NCBI RefSeq assembly: GCF_042659445.1
Contig: NZ_JBHSSR010000009.1
Direction: 5' to 3' (one strand)
Length of the DNA: 64,000 nt
Source: Macrococcoides epidermidis
GTDB taxonomy: Bacteria > Bacillota > Bacilli > Staphylococcales > Staphylococcaceae
Shown piece after piece: positions 17,548 to 25,177 of the stretch (positions within the stretch are counted from its first letter, which is position 1; every line of letters starts with the position of its first letter). Position numbers and translations under genes: made by a program. Below the pieces are notes generated by a model. It searched no databases and was not told the DNA's origin. It worked only from the letters and a program-made list of their open reading frames with translations.

Positions 17548-17961
17548 ATGACATTAATAAATTATAGTAAGATAGGCGATACACCTTTCCAAAAATTATT
17601 AGGACACAATGAAATTATCCTTAACCCTTGGAATAACCTAGCAGACGTTTTAAGTGAAGACGGCGCATTGAGTAAAGAATTAAAAGAAGAATTAAGAAGA
17701 GTACTTGCGCAAGAAAATGGATGTCTTTACTGCAAAGCAAAGGGTAGACCTACTAATAAATTTCAAGACGAAAAATCTATACTTTGTATTGGTTTTGTAG
17801 AAGTGTACTTAAAAATGAAAGAAAATGTACCTGAATCTACTATTCAGTTATTAAAAGATTCAATGACAAATGAAGAAATTATTGAATTAATTACTTTTAC
17901 TTTATTCACTACAGCTCAACAGCATTTTGGATCGATATTAAAACTTACTGCTGAAGATTAA
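17548..17961 (+). CDS. Carboxymuconolactone decarboxylase/AhpD-like protein
   Basis: A 137-residue helical protein. ENGCLYCKAKGRP supplies a CxxC pair (Cys59, Cys62) in the position where AhpD-like proteins carry their redox-active cysteines. The later part (SMTNEEIIELITFTLFTTAQ) gives the usual helices and the AQQHFGSIL end. Likely roles are peroxide or thiol chemistry, or a decarboxylase-like reaction. It starts at ATG behind AAGGAGATGATA. It is divergent from the Lrp regulator and shares a terminator with the isochorismatase gene converging on it. The three genes may serve one pathway. Confidence 0.75.
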   Translation: MTLINYSKIGDTPFQKLLGHNEIILNPWNNLADVLSEDGALSKELKEELRRVLAQENGCLYCKAKGRPTNKFQDEKSILCIGFVEVYLKMKENVPESTIQLLKDSMTNEEIIELITFTLFTTAQQHFGSILKLTAED

Positions 17962-17975
17962 ACATCATACATCAA

Positions 17976-18004
17976 AAAGGTAACCACAAAAATACGGTTA
18001 CCTC
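17976..18004. terminator. Bidirectional terminator
   Basis: AGGTAACC pairs with GGTTACCT around an A-rich loop, between converging genes. Confidence 0.75.
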
Positions 18005-18008
18005 TTCT

Positions 18009-18509
18009 TTAATCTATAAATTCAACAAATCTTTTGTCCCAAATCATTTCATAAAATTTTACTGATTCTTCAGGTGTCATAATATCATTGTAGTTGGTCG
18101 ATGTCATGTTTCTTTTCATATATAATTTATATCCTAAACCATGTGCAAATTTCACCGTTGAATCCACACAAAACGGTGTTTCAGCACCACAAATTTCAAG
18201 TGATTTCACTTCTAATTCCTCAAGTACTTGTTGAAGATTCGTATGATAGAACGCATTTGCATGCGTTTTATAAATATTATGTGTTCCTAAACTTTTTTTG
18301 ATATCATCTACAACCTCAAAAGTCTTCGTACCTTGGACTAAATCCTCATCTTCGTGTTGTACAAATATAATTGGCTTATTTTCTTTATGATATGCTTCGA
18401 TTACATTGTTAATTCTATCAACTAAACCTTCATAATCATATATTTTTCCATTTTCAAAACACACACCGTTTTGCATATCAATTACTAATAAAGCATCTGC
18501 TTTTGTCAT
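18009..18509 (-). CDS. Isochorismatase-family cysteine hydrolase
   Basis: A 166-residue hydrolase. The N-terminus ADALLVIDMQNGVCF holds the catalytic Asp. ICGAETPFCVDSTVKFAHGL holds the nucleophilic Cys preceded by the Gly-Ala-Glu-Thr loop with the usual cis-peptide neighbourhood. Family members act on isochorismate, nicotinamide, N-carbamoyl amino acids or similar small amides. The sequence does not select among them. It starts at ATG (18,509) behind AGGTGG, 25 bases after the GNAT fusion gene on the same strand, so the two are probably cotranscribed. An intact relative of the broken gene at 10,010. Confidence 0.85.
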   Translation of the reverse strand: MTKADALLVIDMQNGVCFENGKIYDYEGLVDRINNVIEAYHKENKPIIFVQHEDEDLVQGTKTFEVVDDIKKSLGTHNIYKTHANAFYHTNLQQVLEELEVKSLEICGAETPFCVDSTVKFAHGLGYKLYMKRNMTSTNYNDIMTPEESVKFYEMIWDKRFVEFID

Positions 18510-18533
18510 ATTAATCCACCTATCTCTGTAAAT

Positions 18534-19757
18534 TCATCTACTACTAGCTATCATCTCTCTTAAAGATTGCATTTGAAGTCCTTTCTCATCGAAATTTGAT
18601 GCACTTAACCATTTCTCAAAACACATTTTTATATTTGGCCATTCATTATCAAGAATTGAATACCAATTTGTGTCTCTATTACGACCTTTATAAACAATCG
18701 CCTGTCTAAAAGTCCCTTCAAAAGTAAAACCTAATCTTTCAGCTGCTTTCTTGGAAGGATCATTTAAGCTATCACATTTCCACTCATACCTCCTGTAACA
18801 TAACACTTCAAATACATATTTCATTAATAAATATTGTGCCTCAGTTGCAAGTACTGTTCTTTTCAAATTATTAGAGTATACAATACTCCCTACTTCTATA
18901 ACTCTATTTTTAGGATCAATTCTCATAAGAGAAAAACACCCTACCACTTTATTCGATTTATTTTCAATGATAGACAAATAGTATGGATCATCTGAATTTA
19001 ATAGACGTTCAAAAAACGATTTGAACGCTTCTTTACTCTCAAATCTGTCAAAAGACATATATGTCAAACTATCTTCAGATGACAAACTTCCATACACTTC
19101 AAAAAGATCTTCAAAGTGTGAAGGACTGATTCTTTCTATTCTTACACTCTCACCATTTAAAACAGAAATATCAGGACGTGCACCTACTGTAAAATTGCTA
19201 ACCGGTTCTCCAATGGGCTGGTTAAAATCATTGTATCTCATGCTCACATACACTCCTATAATACCTATATAACACACTAATAAATCAAATGCTTTTTGAC
19301 TACTGCCAAGTATTTTGAAAGCTGAAATATTAACATCATCAATACTTTCTAATATTATTGAAAATGCTTTTTGCTCATTGTGCTTAATAATCAGCTTATC
19401 GTAGTCATGTTTAAATTTCATATCATCCGTATAATATTTTTTATTAATTGCTTCCCATTCTTCTTCTGACCACTCTGTTAAAAATAAAGCTTTATCTTGA
19501 GCTATTTCTTCTGGACTTAAAGATTCTTCTACATCTATATACTCATTAACGATATCGTCGTCATTTACATGAAATAGTTTGTAAACATGATGTTCATCAA
19601 TATCGTCATCATATATGTACTCTTCTTTACTCAAACTTTCCAGTGGAATTTCATATCCTCGTAAACGGTTCTTTATAAGGTCTATTATCGATTTAATATC
19701 TTTAGGTAAAGGTTTATAGTTCCCTATGTATCTTTGATACAGTCTATTGTAATCCAT
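18534..19757 (-). CDS. GNAT acetyltransferase with an unfamiliar N-terminal domain
   Basis: A 407-residue fusion. The first 175 residues (MDYNRLYQRYIGNYKPLPKD, then an acidic stretch DDDIDEHHVY and LTEWSEEEWEAINKKYY) belong to no family I recognise. From DFNQPIGEPVSNFTVGARPD onward it is a typical RimJ/RimL-type GNAT domain, normally a free protein that starts at this point; it includes VVGCFSLMRIDP, EVGSIVYS and the late ERLGFTFEGTFRQAIVYKGR. GGAAGGTG precedes the ATG at 19,757; starts further upstream would lie on this site. It adjoins the att-like core at 19,770, which ends only a few bases before it, so the promoter must overlap the att region. Confidence 0.8.
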   Translation of the reverse strand: MDYNRLYQRYIGNYKPLPKDIKSIIDLIKNRLRGYEIPLESLSKEEYIYDDDIDEHHVYKLFHVNDDDIVNEYIDVEESLSPEEIAQDKALFLTEWSEEEWEAINKKYYTDDMKFKHDYDKLIIKHNEQKAFSIILESIDDVNISAFKILGSSQKAFDLLVCYIGIIGVYVSMRYNDFNQPIGEPVSNFTVGARPDISVLNGESVRIERISPSHFEDLFEVYGSLSSEDSLTYMSFDRFESKEAFKSFFERLLNSDDPYYLSIIENKSNKVVGCFSLMRIDPKNRVIEVGSIVYSNNLKRTVLATEAQYLLMKYVFEVLCYRRYEWKCDSLNDPSKKAAERLGFTFEGTFRQAIVYKGRNRDTNWYSILDNEWPNIKMCFEKWLSASNFDEKGLQMQSLREMIASSR

Positions 19758-19769
19758 GCACATCACCTT

Positions 19770-19816
19770 CCACTATTATTTATGATACGACTCAGCGTAT
19801 CGGTTAAGAGTGAGGT
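19770..19816. other. att-like core plus cassette end C (SCC-type)
   Basis: CCACTATTATTTATGATA is a diverged core. It is followed by the same 39-base end sequence as at 15,998 (GATACG-ACTCAG-CGTATC then G-TTAAGAGTGAGGT), with one mismatch. It splits the rlmH-proximal region into a 1.65-kb and a 3.8-kb module. Confidence 0.65.
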
Positions 19817-19829
19817 AATTTATAAAATA

Positions 19830-19872
19830 TTCGCCTATAAAGTTGAGGTTTACAGTTCAACTTTATAGGCGT
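19830..19872 (-). terminator. Terminator of the VOC gene
   Basis: CGCCTATAAAGTTGA pairs perfectly with TCAACTTTATAGGCG around a 10-base loop. It lies just after the end of the minus-strand gene at 19,888. No long T-run follows. Confidence 0.65.
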
Positions 19873-19887
19873 AATTCACTAGAACAC

Positions 19888-20256
19888 TTATTTTAATTCC
19901 ATGAATTCTAATCTATTTCCAAAAGGATCATATAAAAATATTCTTTTTGCGTGTGGCAATAAATCGTCTTTAATAAAATCATAGCCCTTTTTATTTAATA
20001 AAGCTGTTAAAGTTTCTAAATTCTTTACTATAAATGCTGGATGCGCCTTATTTGCAGAACGAAAATCATCTTCTACACCGTAATGTAGCTGTTGATTTCT
20101 CCCAATTTCAAACCATGCACCACCTCTACTCTTAAGAGTGTCTGGTTTTTCGATATGCTTAAATCCTAAAACTCCCTCATAAAATTCAATTGCAATTGTA
20201 TCTTTGCCTTTTGGACCTGCCACTTGTACATGGTCTAATCCATTATAATTATCCAT
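19888..20256 (-). CDS. VOC-family protein
   Basis: A 122-residue glyoxalase-fold protein. It begins with GLDHVQVAGPKGKDTIAIEF and YEGVLGFKHIEKP, and closes with KRIFLYDPFGNRLEFMEL, the standard Asp-Pro-x-Gly-Asn-Arg-x-Glu ending. His8 (in LDHV), a His in the QLHYGVED strand and the final Glu are plausible metal ligands, so an enzyme is more likely than a pure binding protein. It starts at ATG behind GGGGG. It is the end gene of the module between att-like cores 19,770 and 21,418. It may detoxify an aldehyde or an antibiotic. Confidence 0.85.
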   Translation of the reverse strand: MDNYNGLDHVQVAGPKGKDTIAIEFYEGVLGFKHIEKPDTLKSRGGAWFEIGRNQQLHYGVEDDFRSANKAHPAFIVKNLETLTALLNKKGYDFIKDDLLPHAKRIFLYDPFGNRLEFMELK

Positions 20257-20344
20257 TTATCATACCCCCAAGTTATTCATAGCTATATATTATCACTTAA
20301 CTTTTGAGAGTAATAATACTTTAAATTTATTACTGATTATAAGA

Positions 20345-20374
20345 AAAAGCATTACTCAAAACGAGCAATGCTTA
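20345..20374. terminator. Terminator-like hairpin
   Basis: AAGCATT-CTC pairs with GAG-AATGCTT around four A. It separates the deaminase gene from the VOC gene on the minus strand. Confidence 0.65.
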
Positions 20375-20406
20375 ACTCCTTACTTTTCTACACTGTCCTT
20401 TAGGTT

Positions 20407-20829
20407 TTATAAGTACTCTTTATATTCGATATCATCATATGCATTTGTCCAGTGGAACGGCTGTAACTCTTTTAATGTCTTATATTCTAAATTGCTACTA
20501 TCATTAGTGACAGCCACCTTAACATTGTTACCCCAATAAAGTAATCTTTCTTGGCATATACCACATGGTGTTAACACTTTAAATTCACTATTCTCATCAT
20601 CTCTTACTACACAGATACTATGTGTAATAATATCATCAAATTTATGAGCTTCTAAAATTGCACCTGTTTCAATACATAATTCTGTTGAAGCATTTATAAC
20701 CTCGGGAGCAACTGAAATATAAATTTCACCTTTCTTGGAATACATCGCTGCAGCACCTCCCCATCCTTTAGGGAAACGTTTAATAATAAAAGATTTAGCT
20801 TCATCAAATAATTTTTGTTCGATACTCAT
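20407..20829 (-). CDS. Cytidine deaminase-like protein (blasticidin-S deaminase group)
   Basis: A 140-residue zinc deaminase fold. The first zinc motif is STELCIETGAI (Cys ligand with the catalytic Glu two residues on) and the second is LTPCGICQERLLYWG (PCxxC). The N-terminal helix and GGAAAMYSKKGEIYISVAP fit the small tetrameric cytidine deaminases and blasticidin-S deaminases, not the core Cdd closely. The ATG overlaps the stop of the upstream acetyltransferase gene (ATGA), so the two form an operon. In this cassette setting a resistance or nucleoside-antibiotic detoxification role is reasonable but unproven. Confidence 0.75.
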   Translation of the reverse strand: MSIEQKLFDEAKSFIIKRFPKGWGGAAAMYSKKGEIYISVAPEVINASTELCIETGAILEAHKFDDIITHSICVVRDDENSEFKVLTPCGICQERLLYWGNNVKVAVTNDSSNLEYKTLKELQPFHWTNAYDDIEYKEYL

Positions 20830-21344
20830 ATTATACTCTCCTTTTCTTTGATAGCTATTTGAACAATATGTTGTAACCCGTTCTTTTCAAATACTTTATG
20901 TTTCTTCATCCCAATTTTTGATGCTACTTTTTGAGATGGTAAATTATTTATAGTTGAATATGAATATATTTGTTCAAACCCTAATACATCAAAAGCATAC
21001 TCCATACATGCTTTTGCCGCTTCTGACGCATAACCTTTATTACAGTATTCTTTAATAATATGAAATCCAATCTCAGGTAGTACTTCTCCATCAATATTTT
21101 GCATCGTTATACCACAGTCACCTAAAAAAGTCCCATCCTCCTTCAGAATAACCGCCCATAGACCACAATTATATATAGCATAATTTTCGATATTCCACTT
21201 AATCCATTCTTCAATCTCATGCTCATTAAACGGATGATCGTAAAATTGCATAGATTCAGAATCAGATAATACTTTAGAAAGAGAGAATTTATCTTCTGTT
21301 CGTAATTCTCTTAAAATCATACGTTCTGTTTCTAGTATAGTCAT
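20826..21344 (-). CDS. GNAT acetyltransferase (RimJ/RimL type)
   Basis: A 172-residue acetyltransferase. It starts TILETERMILRELRTEDKFS, the standard opening of the group, and continues through GTFLGDCGITMQNIDGEVLP, EIGFHIIKEYCNKGYASEA (the acetyl-CoA pyrophosphate loop) and NLPSQKVASKIGM. Targets in this group include ribosomal protein N-termini and small amines, including antibiotics. It is the first gene of a two-gene operon with the deaminase and sits closest to the rlmH-side att cores, about 75 bases away, so its promoter must lie in or next to the att region. Confidence 0.85.
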   Translation of the reverse strand: MTILETERMILRELRTEDKFSLSKVLSDSESMQFYDHPFNEHEIEEWIKWNIENYAIYNCGLWAVILKEDGTFLGDCGITMQNIDGEVLPEIGFHIIKEYCNKGYASEAAKACMEYAFDVLGFEQIYSYSTINNLPSQKVASKIGMKKHKVFEKNGLQHIVQIAIKEKESII

Positions 21345-21417
21345 AAAAATCTCACTCTCTATTTCAATAATTTATGTAAAGTGTACTTAAAAAAACGTTA
21401 AAGAAGATTGTTAAAAA

Positions 21418-21450
21418 CCTCATTATTTATGATAAGCATGAGTGTATCTC
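21418..21450. other. att-like core B and cassette end (SCC-type)
   Basis: CCTCATTATTTATGATA resembles the att core, and GATAAGCATGAGTGTATCTC to its right resembles the inverted-repeat end of the sites at 16,002 and 19,782 (gatacgactcagcgtatc). It lies only about 60 bases from the core in rlmH. Confidence 0.5.
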
Positions 21451-21477
21451 AAAAGACTGCGGTATTTTCTAGAAAAA

Positions 21478-21496
21478 AACCGCATCATTTGTGATA
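21478..21496. other. att core A at the rlmH stop codon (SCC insertion site)
   Basis: On the minus strand the end of rlmH reads TATCACAAATGATGCGGTT, covering the last codons (Tyr-His-Lys), the TGA stop and the following bases. This is the position where CcrAB/CcrC recombinases insert SCC elements in Staphylococcaceae. The flank TTTTTTTCTAGAAAATACCGC forms a near-palindrome with the core. Confidence 0.8.
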
Positions 21497-21964
21497 ACTT
21501 TCCCCCCTAATAATCCTAAACGCTCTATACACTTGCTCAAGTAGAATGACTTTCATCATTTGGTGTGGGAAGGTCATCTTGCTGAATGATAGGGCGTAGT
21601 TTGATCTGTCCAGCACGCTTTGGTGTAGTCCGTTTGATCCTCCAATGATGAATGTCAGATGGCTTTTTCCGGTATTCATTTTTTGTTCGATGTCTTTAGA
21701 TAGTTGCAATGAGTCTAGTTGCTTTCCTAATATCTCAAGTGTATACACGAAGCTATCGTCTTTTATTTTTGATAATATACGCTGTGCTTCTTTTTCCTTC
21801 GCAATTTCAATATCTTTTTCACTCATGTTATCAAAGTCTTTTTCATCTGCGACTTCTATCAGTTCCATTTTTGTATAGGCACCTAATCTTTTCACATACT
21901 CATCTACTGCCATTTTCCAGTATTTTTCTTTCAATTTACCCACAGTTATAATTGTTATTTTCAT
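21485..21964 (-). CDS. rlmH: 23S rRNA pseudouridine-1915 N3-methyltransferase
   Basis: RlmH (orfX) methylates pseudouridine 1915 in helix 69 of 23S rRNA within the assembled 70S ribosome. The 159-residue length is exact for the family. The SPOUT knot is visible: VYTLEILGKQLDSLQLSKDI, LTFIIGGSNGLHQSVLDRS and the C-terminal SKMTFPHQMMKVILLEQVYR followed by RIIRGESYHK. It starts at ATG behind AAAGGAATG. The gene is intact up to its stop codon, which forms part of the SCC attachment site. Staphylococcaceae keep the coding end unchanged after insertion, and that is the case here. Confidence 0.97.
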   Translation of the reverse strand: MKITIITVGKLKEKYWKMAVDEYVKRLGAYTKMELIEVADEKDFDNMSEKDIEIAKEKEAQRILSKIKDDSFVYTLEILGKQLDSLQLSKDIEQKMNTGKSHLTFIIGGSNGLHQSVLDRSNYALSFSKMTFPHQMMKVILLEQVYRAFRIIRGESYHK

Positions 21965-21996
21965 TTTTATTCATTCCTTTTATAAAGTTATCCTAG

Positions 21997-22213
21997 TTAT
22001 CCACAAGTTACTCACATATGCACATTTCACAACCCTATTATAATCATATTTTCATCATTAATAATAGCAAATGTAACATTTTACTCTGTATAAAAATAAA
22101 AAAAGATGCCCATTTTACCGGACATCTTTATACATTGTGTATAAATCGGTACTTATCCACAAAGTTATCCCTAGTTATACACATTTTTTCGTGAATAACC
22201 TGACTTATCCACT
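21997..22213. promoter_or_regulatory. Cluster of DnaA-box-like sequences
   Basis: TTATCCACA occurs at 21,997-22,005 and 22,153-22,161, TTATACACA at 22,175-22,183 and TTATCCACT at 22,205-22,213, all in the same orientation, with weaker TTATCCTAG and TTATCCCTA nearby. The surroundings are AT-rich. This is the rlmH promoter side and lies about 32 kb from oriC. It could titrate DnaA or make rlmH/walJ respond to it. Confidence 0.6.
22100..22131 (-). terminator. Terminator of the walRKHIJ operon
   Basis: On the minus strand AAAGATGTCC pairs with GGGCATCTTT (one G-U pair) around a loop of about eight bases, followed by a run of T. Confidence 0.8.
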
Positions 22214-22263
22214 TGTTAATAATTTATTTACTCGATATTTTTATTTAGTTTGATATATTACCA

Positions 22264-23067
22264 CTAAATTTCATATATTTTCGTCGGTACTGCTTTATCT
22301 GTATCATGTATCATCACTTCATTCACTGTATCGATATCATGTTTATTCAGCACCTGCTCAACACTCATACGCGCTAAGTCTTTCATATTGTTATCTTGTG
22401 ATAGATGCGATAGATAGATACGTTTCGTACTTCCTGTAATCACATCTCTCATCGCATACGCCGCATCTTCATTGGATACATGTCCCATATCACTTAATAT
22501 ACGTTGTTTCGTACTCCATGGATAGCGTCCCATGCGTAGCATATCTACGTCATGATTACTTTCAAATACGAAACAGTCTGATCCATGTATCATACCTTTC
22601 ATACGGTCTGATACGTACCCTGTGTCTGTAATCACCGTTAACTTTTTATAGTTATTATTGAAGATATAGAACTGTGGATCTACCGCATCATGCGAAACAT
22701 TAAATGATTCAATATCCATTCCTGCTAATGTCTTAATTTCATATGGATTAAAAATGAATTTCTGCTCATCGGGTATTTTTCCATCAGCACGATTAATGCG
22801 TTCCCACGTCTTTTCATTCGCATATATCGGTAACTTATATTTTCTTGCAAGCACACCTAATCCTTTAATATGATCGATATGTTCATGCGTCACAAGTATC
22901 CCATTTAAATCTTCTATTTTACGGCCGATTTGTTCAAACAAACCTTCCATCTTCTTGCCTGTTAGTCCTGCATCGACGAGTAGCGATCCTTTCTCACTTT
23001 CAACGTACACTGCATTCCCCGTACTACCACTTGCTAGTACTGACATATTAATCATCAAATCACTCAC
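22264..23067 (-). CDS. walJ: WalJ (YycJ) metallo-beta-lactamase-fold protein
   Basis: A 267-residue MBL-fold protein, last gene of the WalRK operon. The metal motif THEHIDHIKGLGVLARK (His-x-His-x-Asp-His) and later VSHDAVD and ESNHDVDML ligands are intact, with SHLSQDNNMKDLARM near the end. YycJ proteins are 5'-exonuclease-like and are linked to DNA repair and to coordination of wall synthesis with division. The first residues (MSDLM) may be extra: the frame opens at a GTG, and the next in-frame ATG gives MINMSVLASGSTGN, close to the usual start. Six bases separate it from walI. Confidence 0.93.
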   Translation of the reverse strand: MSDLMINMSVLASGSTGNAVYVESEKGSLLVDAGLTGKKMEGLFEQIGRKIEDLNGILVTHEHIDHIKGLGVLARKYKLPIYANEKTWERINRADGKIPDEQKFIFNPYEIKTLAGMDIESFNVSHDAVDPQFYIFNNNYKKLTVITDTGYVSDRMKGMIHGSDCFVFESNHDVDMLRMGRYPWSTKQRILSDMGHVSNEDAAYAMRDVITGSTKRIYLSHLSQDNNMKDLARMSVEQVLNKHDIDTVNEVMIHDTDKAVPTKIYEI

Positions 23068-23072
23068 TTAAT

Positions 23073-23864
23073 TTACAATATTGGTTGCTCTGGATTCACA
23101 GCATCTACATAATAAGTAGTCGACGTACCATTTGCTTTTCGTACAGCGATTTGCCATGTTGGCTTCAGCACTTGTCCACGTATTTCTCGTACGATTGAAT
23201 AGTATCCAAGCCTCACTGATGTCACTGTATCGCCACGTTCTAAAGCTGTTTTATAGTACAATACTTCAATCGCTTCTTTCGCTGGAATCACTTTTTTCTT
23301 TTCGTTATTCTTTCCTAGTCCTTCTTGTATATCTTTAAGATAGGTTTGTTTATAAGTTGTCACTTCATTATTATCATTATATCGAAATGCGAGCTGTGCT
23401 TTATCATTATTTAGAATCGGGTACTTGCCATATACTTGATCAAAGTAAAGAGTATGTTTTTTTCTATCTATGCCACTAAGTGTATATTCTTTTCCTTTAT
23501 CTATTTCAATATTGATATACTCTTTTAAGCCACTAATTATCGCTCTTTCTTCGATTTTAGATAATTTAATTTTAGGTTTGACTTCACTAGTTACGACTGT
23601 TTTTAATTCATCGCTTTTTTTATCAAAGTCAGCTGAGTTTTCTGTAAATCCAGCACTCTTTGCAGACATAATATTCATCATCACATGCTTAGCAGAAGGT
23701 AGTTCTGGTAACTTGATACCTTCTTTATCAAAATCAATACGTTCTGATTTAGCATCTTCAACAATATTTGCGCGTTGAACTTTCTCATGATAGATAAAGC
23801 CTAGAGCAATATTGATAATCAGGAATACAAAGATAAATAACGATGTGGCATGTTTCCAATCCAT
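23073..23864 (-). CDS. walI: WalI (YycI), membrane regulator of WalK
   Basis: A 263-residue protein with one N-terminal membrane helix (SLFIFVFLIINIALGFI, about residues 8-24) and an extracytoplasmic YycI/YycH-type domain. The end carries GYYSIVREIRGQVLKPTWQI and TTYYVDAVNPEQPIL. In Staphylococcus WalH and WalI bind WalK in the membrane and modulate it. The start overlaps the stop of walH by one base, so expression is coupled. The sequence is less conserved than WalR/WalK, as usual. Confidence 0.93.
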   Translation of the reverse strand: MDWKHATSLFIFVFLIINIALGFIYHEKVQRANIVEDAKSERIDFDKEGIKLPELPSAKHVMMNIMSAKSAGFTENSADFDKKSDELKTVVTSEVKPKIKLSKIEERAIISGLKEYINIEIDKGKEYTLSGIDRKKHTLYFDQVYGKYPILNNDKAQLAFRYNDNNEVTTYKQTYLKDIQEGLGKNNEKKKVIPAKEAIEVLYYKTALERGDTVTSVRLGYYSIVREIRGQVLKPTWQIAVRKANGTSTTYYVDAVNPEQPIL

Positions 23865-25177
23865 TATTTCAGCCTCCCATTATCATACTCTTTCCATTCA
23901 TCATTATATTTAATAAACCATGCAGGTTTAAATGATAACGTTGATTGAATGGTTTCTTCATCTGAGCGTTCCATATTATAACCAATCATCATGTTCGATA
24001 CACGTTCAAATTGATAATGTTTATTCGATGCTAATGCAAAACGTACTTCTTCAGCTGTCGGGAGTTGTTTAACTTTTTGCTTTGCTGGTACTGCTACGCT
24101 TGTTGTATACAGTCCACGTTTATATTCATAAATGTTATCGTCTCCCCAAATAATATCTATCTCAGATAAATCACGACGATTGAATACCGGGTATCCTTTG
24201 AAGAACATTTGATATTTAATTGCACTATCCGCATGCCTTACGCCAAAATAACGATAGTCATCCGTAAATCCGCGATGTTCACTAATAAAATTAAATGAAT
24301 TAATCAAGTTATTCATCGGATTTGGTTTCCCATGATCGACTTCTGATAAATTATTAAATTTATAGTTTTCATTATTCGTCATCTTTACAATACCTGTGTT
24401 TGAATTGTAAGTTTTAGAACGATTGTTGTCCGAACGTTCAATAATACTATTTTTATCGCCGAGTACCGCTTTGTTAATGTCATCTACATTAATATTATCT
24501 GCCAGGTAGCTGTATGCTTGCGTTTGTTTCGGCTTTTCCGGTACATATAAACTTGTTAATTCATCAGTTGTTCTTTCATTTGTAATAACACCTGTATAAC
24601 TCTCCATCGATTTACGAGATGATTTTACTAATGTGTTAAATGCTTTACTAGAACCATTTGTTTCAATTTCTAACATACGATTATCATTTGTCATCATGTA
24701 AAGAATGATATTTTGTTGTTTATGACTATCAATAATAATGCGTTTAAATTGCGCGTTACTATCACCTTTTACTGTATTGTCTAAAATATCTGTTAAATAC
24801 ATGGCAACAGGTAATTCACCAGCATAATCTAAAATAACAAATTTATCTTTTAAAGATTTAGACATATATGAAATACCTTGATTTTTATCACTAATGTCAG
24901 AAACTTTTAAACTTGAAATGCGTTTAACAAATTCAAGTAACATATCCTTATCTGTTGTGCCATATATATTATTATCTGAATATACAACGACTTGATAGGG
25001 TAGAAAGATACTGTTGATATCATCTACATTTTTTGGACTAAGTGCTGTATTTGTTTTAGTAATAGACGTTTCGATATTTGCAAGGTTCGGTCTAAAGTTC
25101 CATATTTTATAGGTCAACACTATACTAGATATCACGAGTGTTAACAGAATAATCCCTTTTAAGATACTCTTAAACAT
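23864..25177 (-). CDS. walH: WalH (YycH), membrane regulator of WalK
   Basis: Single-pass membrane protein: MFKSILKGIILLTLVISSIV is the cytoplasmic start and membrane helix, followed by a large extracellular domain of about 410 residues ending YNDEWKEYDNGRLK. It forms a complex with WalI and WalK. An upstream ATG (25,192) gives five extra residues, MTVIG. The ATG at 25,177 gives the usual short N-terminus and overlaps walK by eight bases, so it is chosen. Both readings are in frame. Confidence 0.92.
   Translation of the reverse strand: MFKSILKGIILLTLVISSIVLTYKIWNFRPNLANIETSITKTNTALSPKNVDDINSIFLPYQVVVYSDNNIYGTTDKDMLLEFVKRISSLKVSDISDKNQGISYMSKSLKDKFVILDYAGELPVAMYLTDILDNTVKGDSNAQFKRIIIDSHKQQNIILYMMTNDNRMLEIETNGSSKAFNTLVKSSRKSMESYTGVITNERTTDELTSLYVPEKPKQTQAYSYLADNINVDDINKAVLGDKNSIIERSDNNRSKTYNSNTGIVKMTNNENYKFNNLSEVDHGKPNPMNNLINSFNFISEHRGFTDDYRYFGVRHADSAIKYQMFFKGYPVFNRRDLSEIDIIWGDDNIYEYKRGLYTTSVAVPAKQKVKQLPTAEEVRFALASNKHYQFERVSNMMIGYNMERSDEETIQSTLSFKPAWFIKYNDEWKEYDNGRLK

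Noticed and set aside
15900..21500. ccr recombinase, mec or other classical SCC genes
   Set aside because: No long serine recombinase, mecA-type or hsd frames occur anywhere in the region, so it is called SCC-type only by its att sites.
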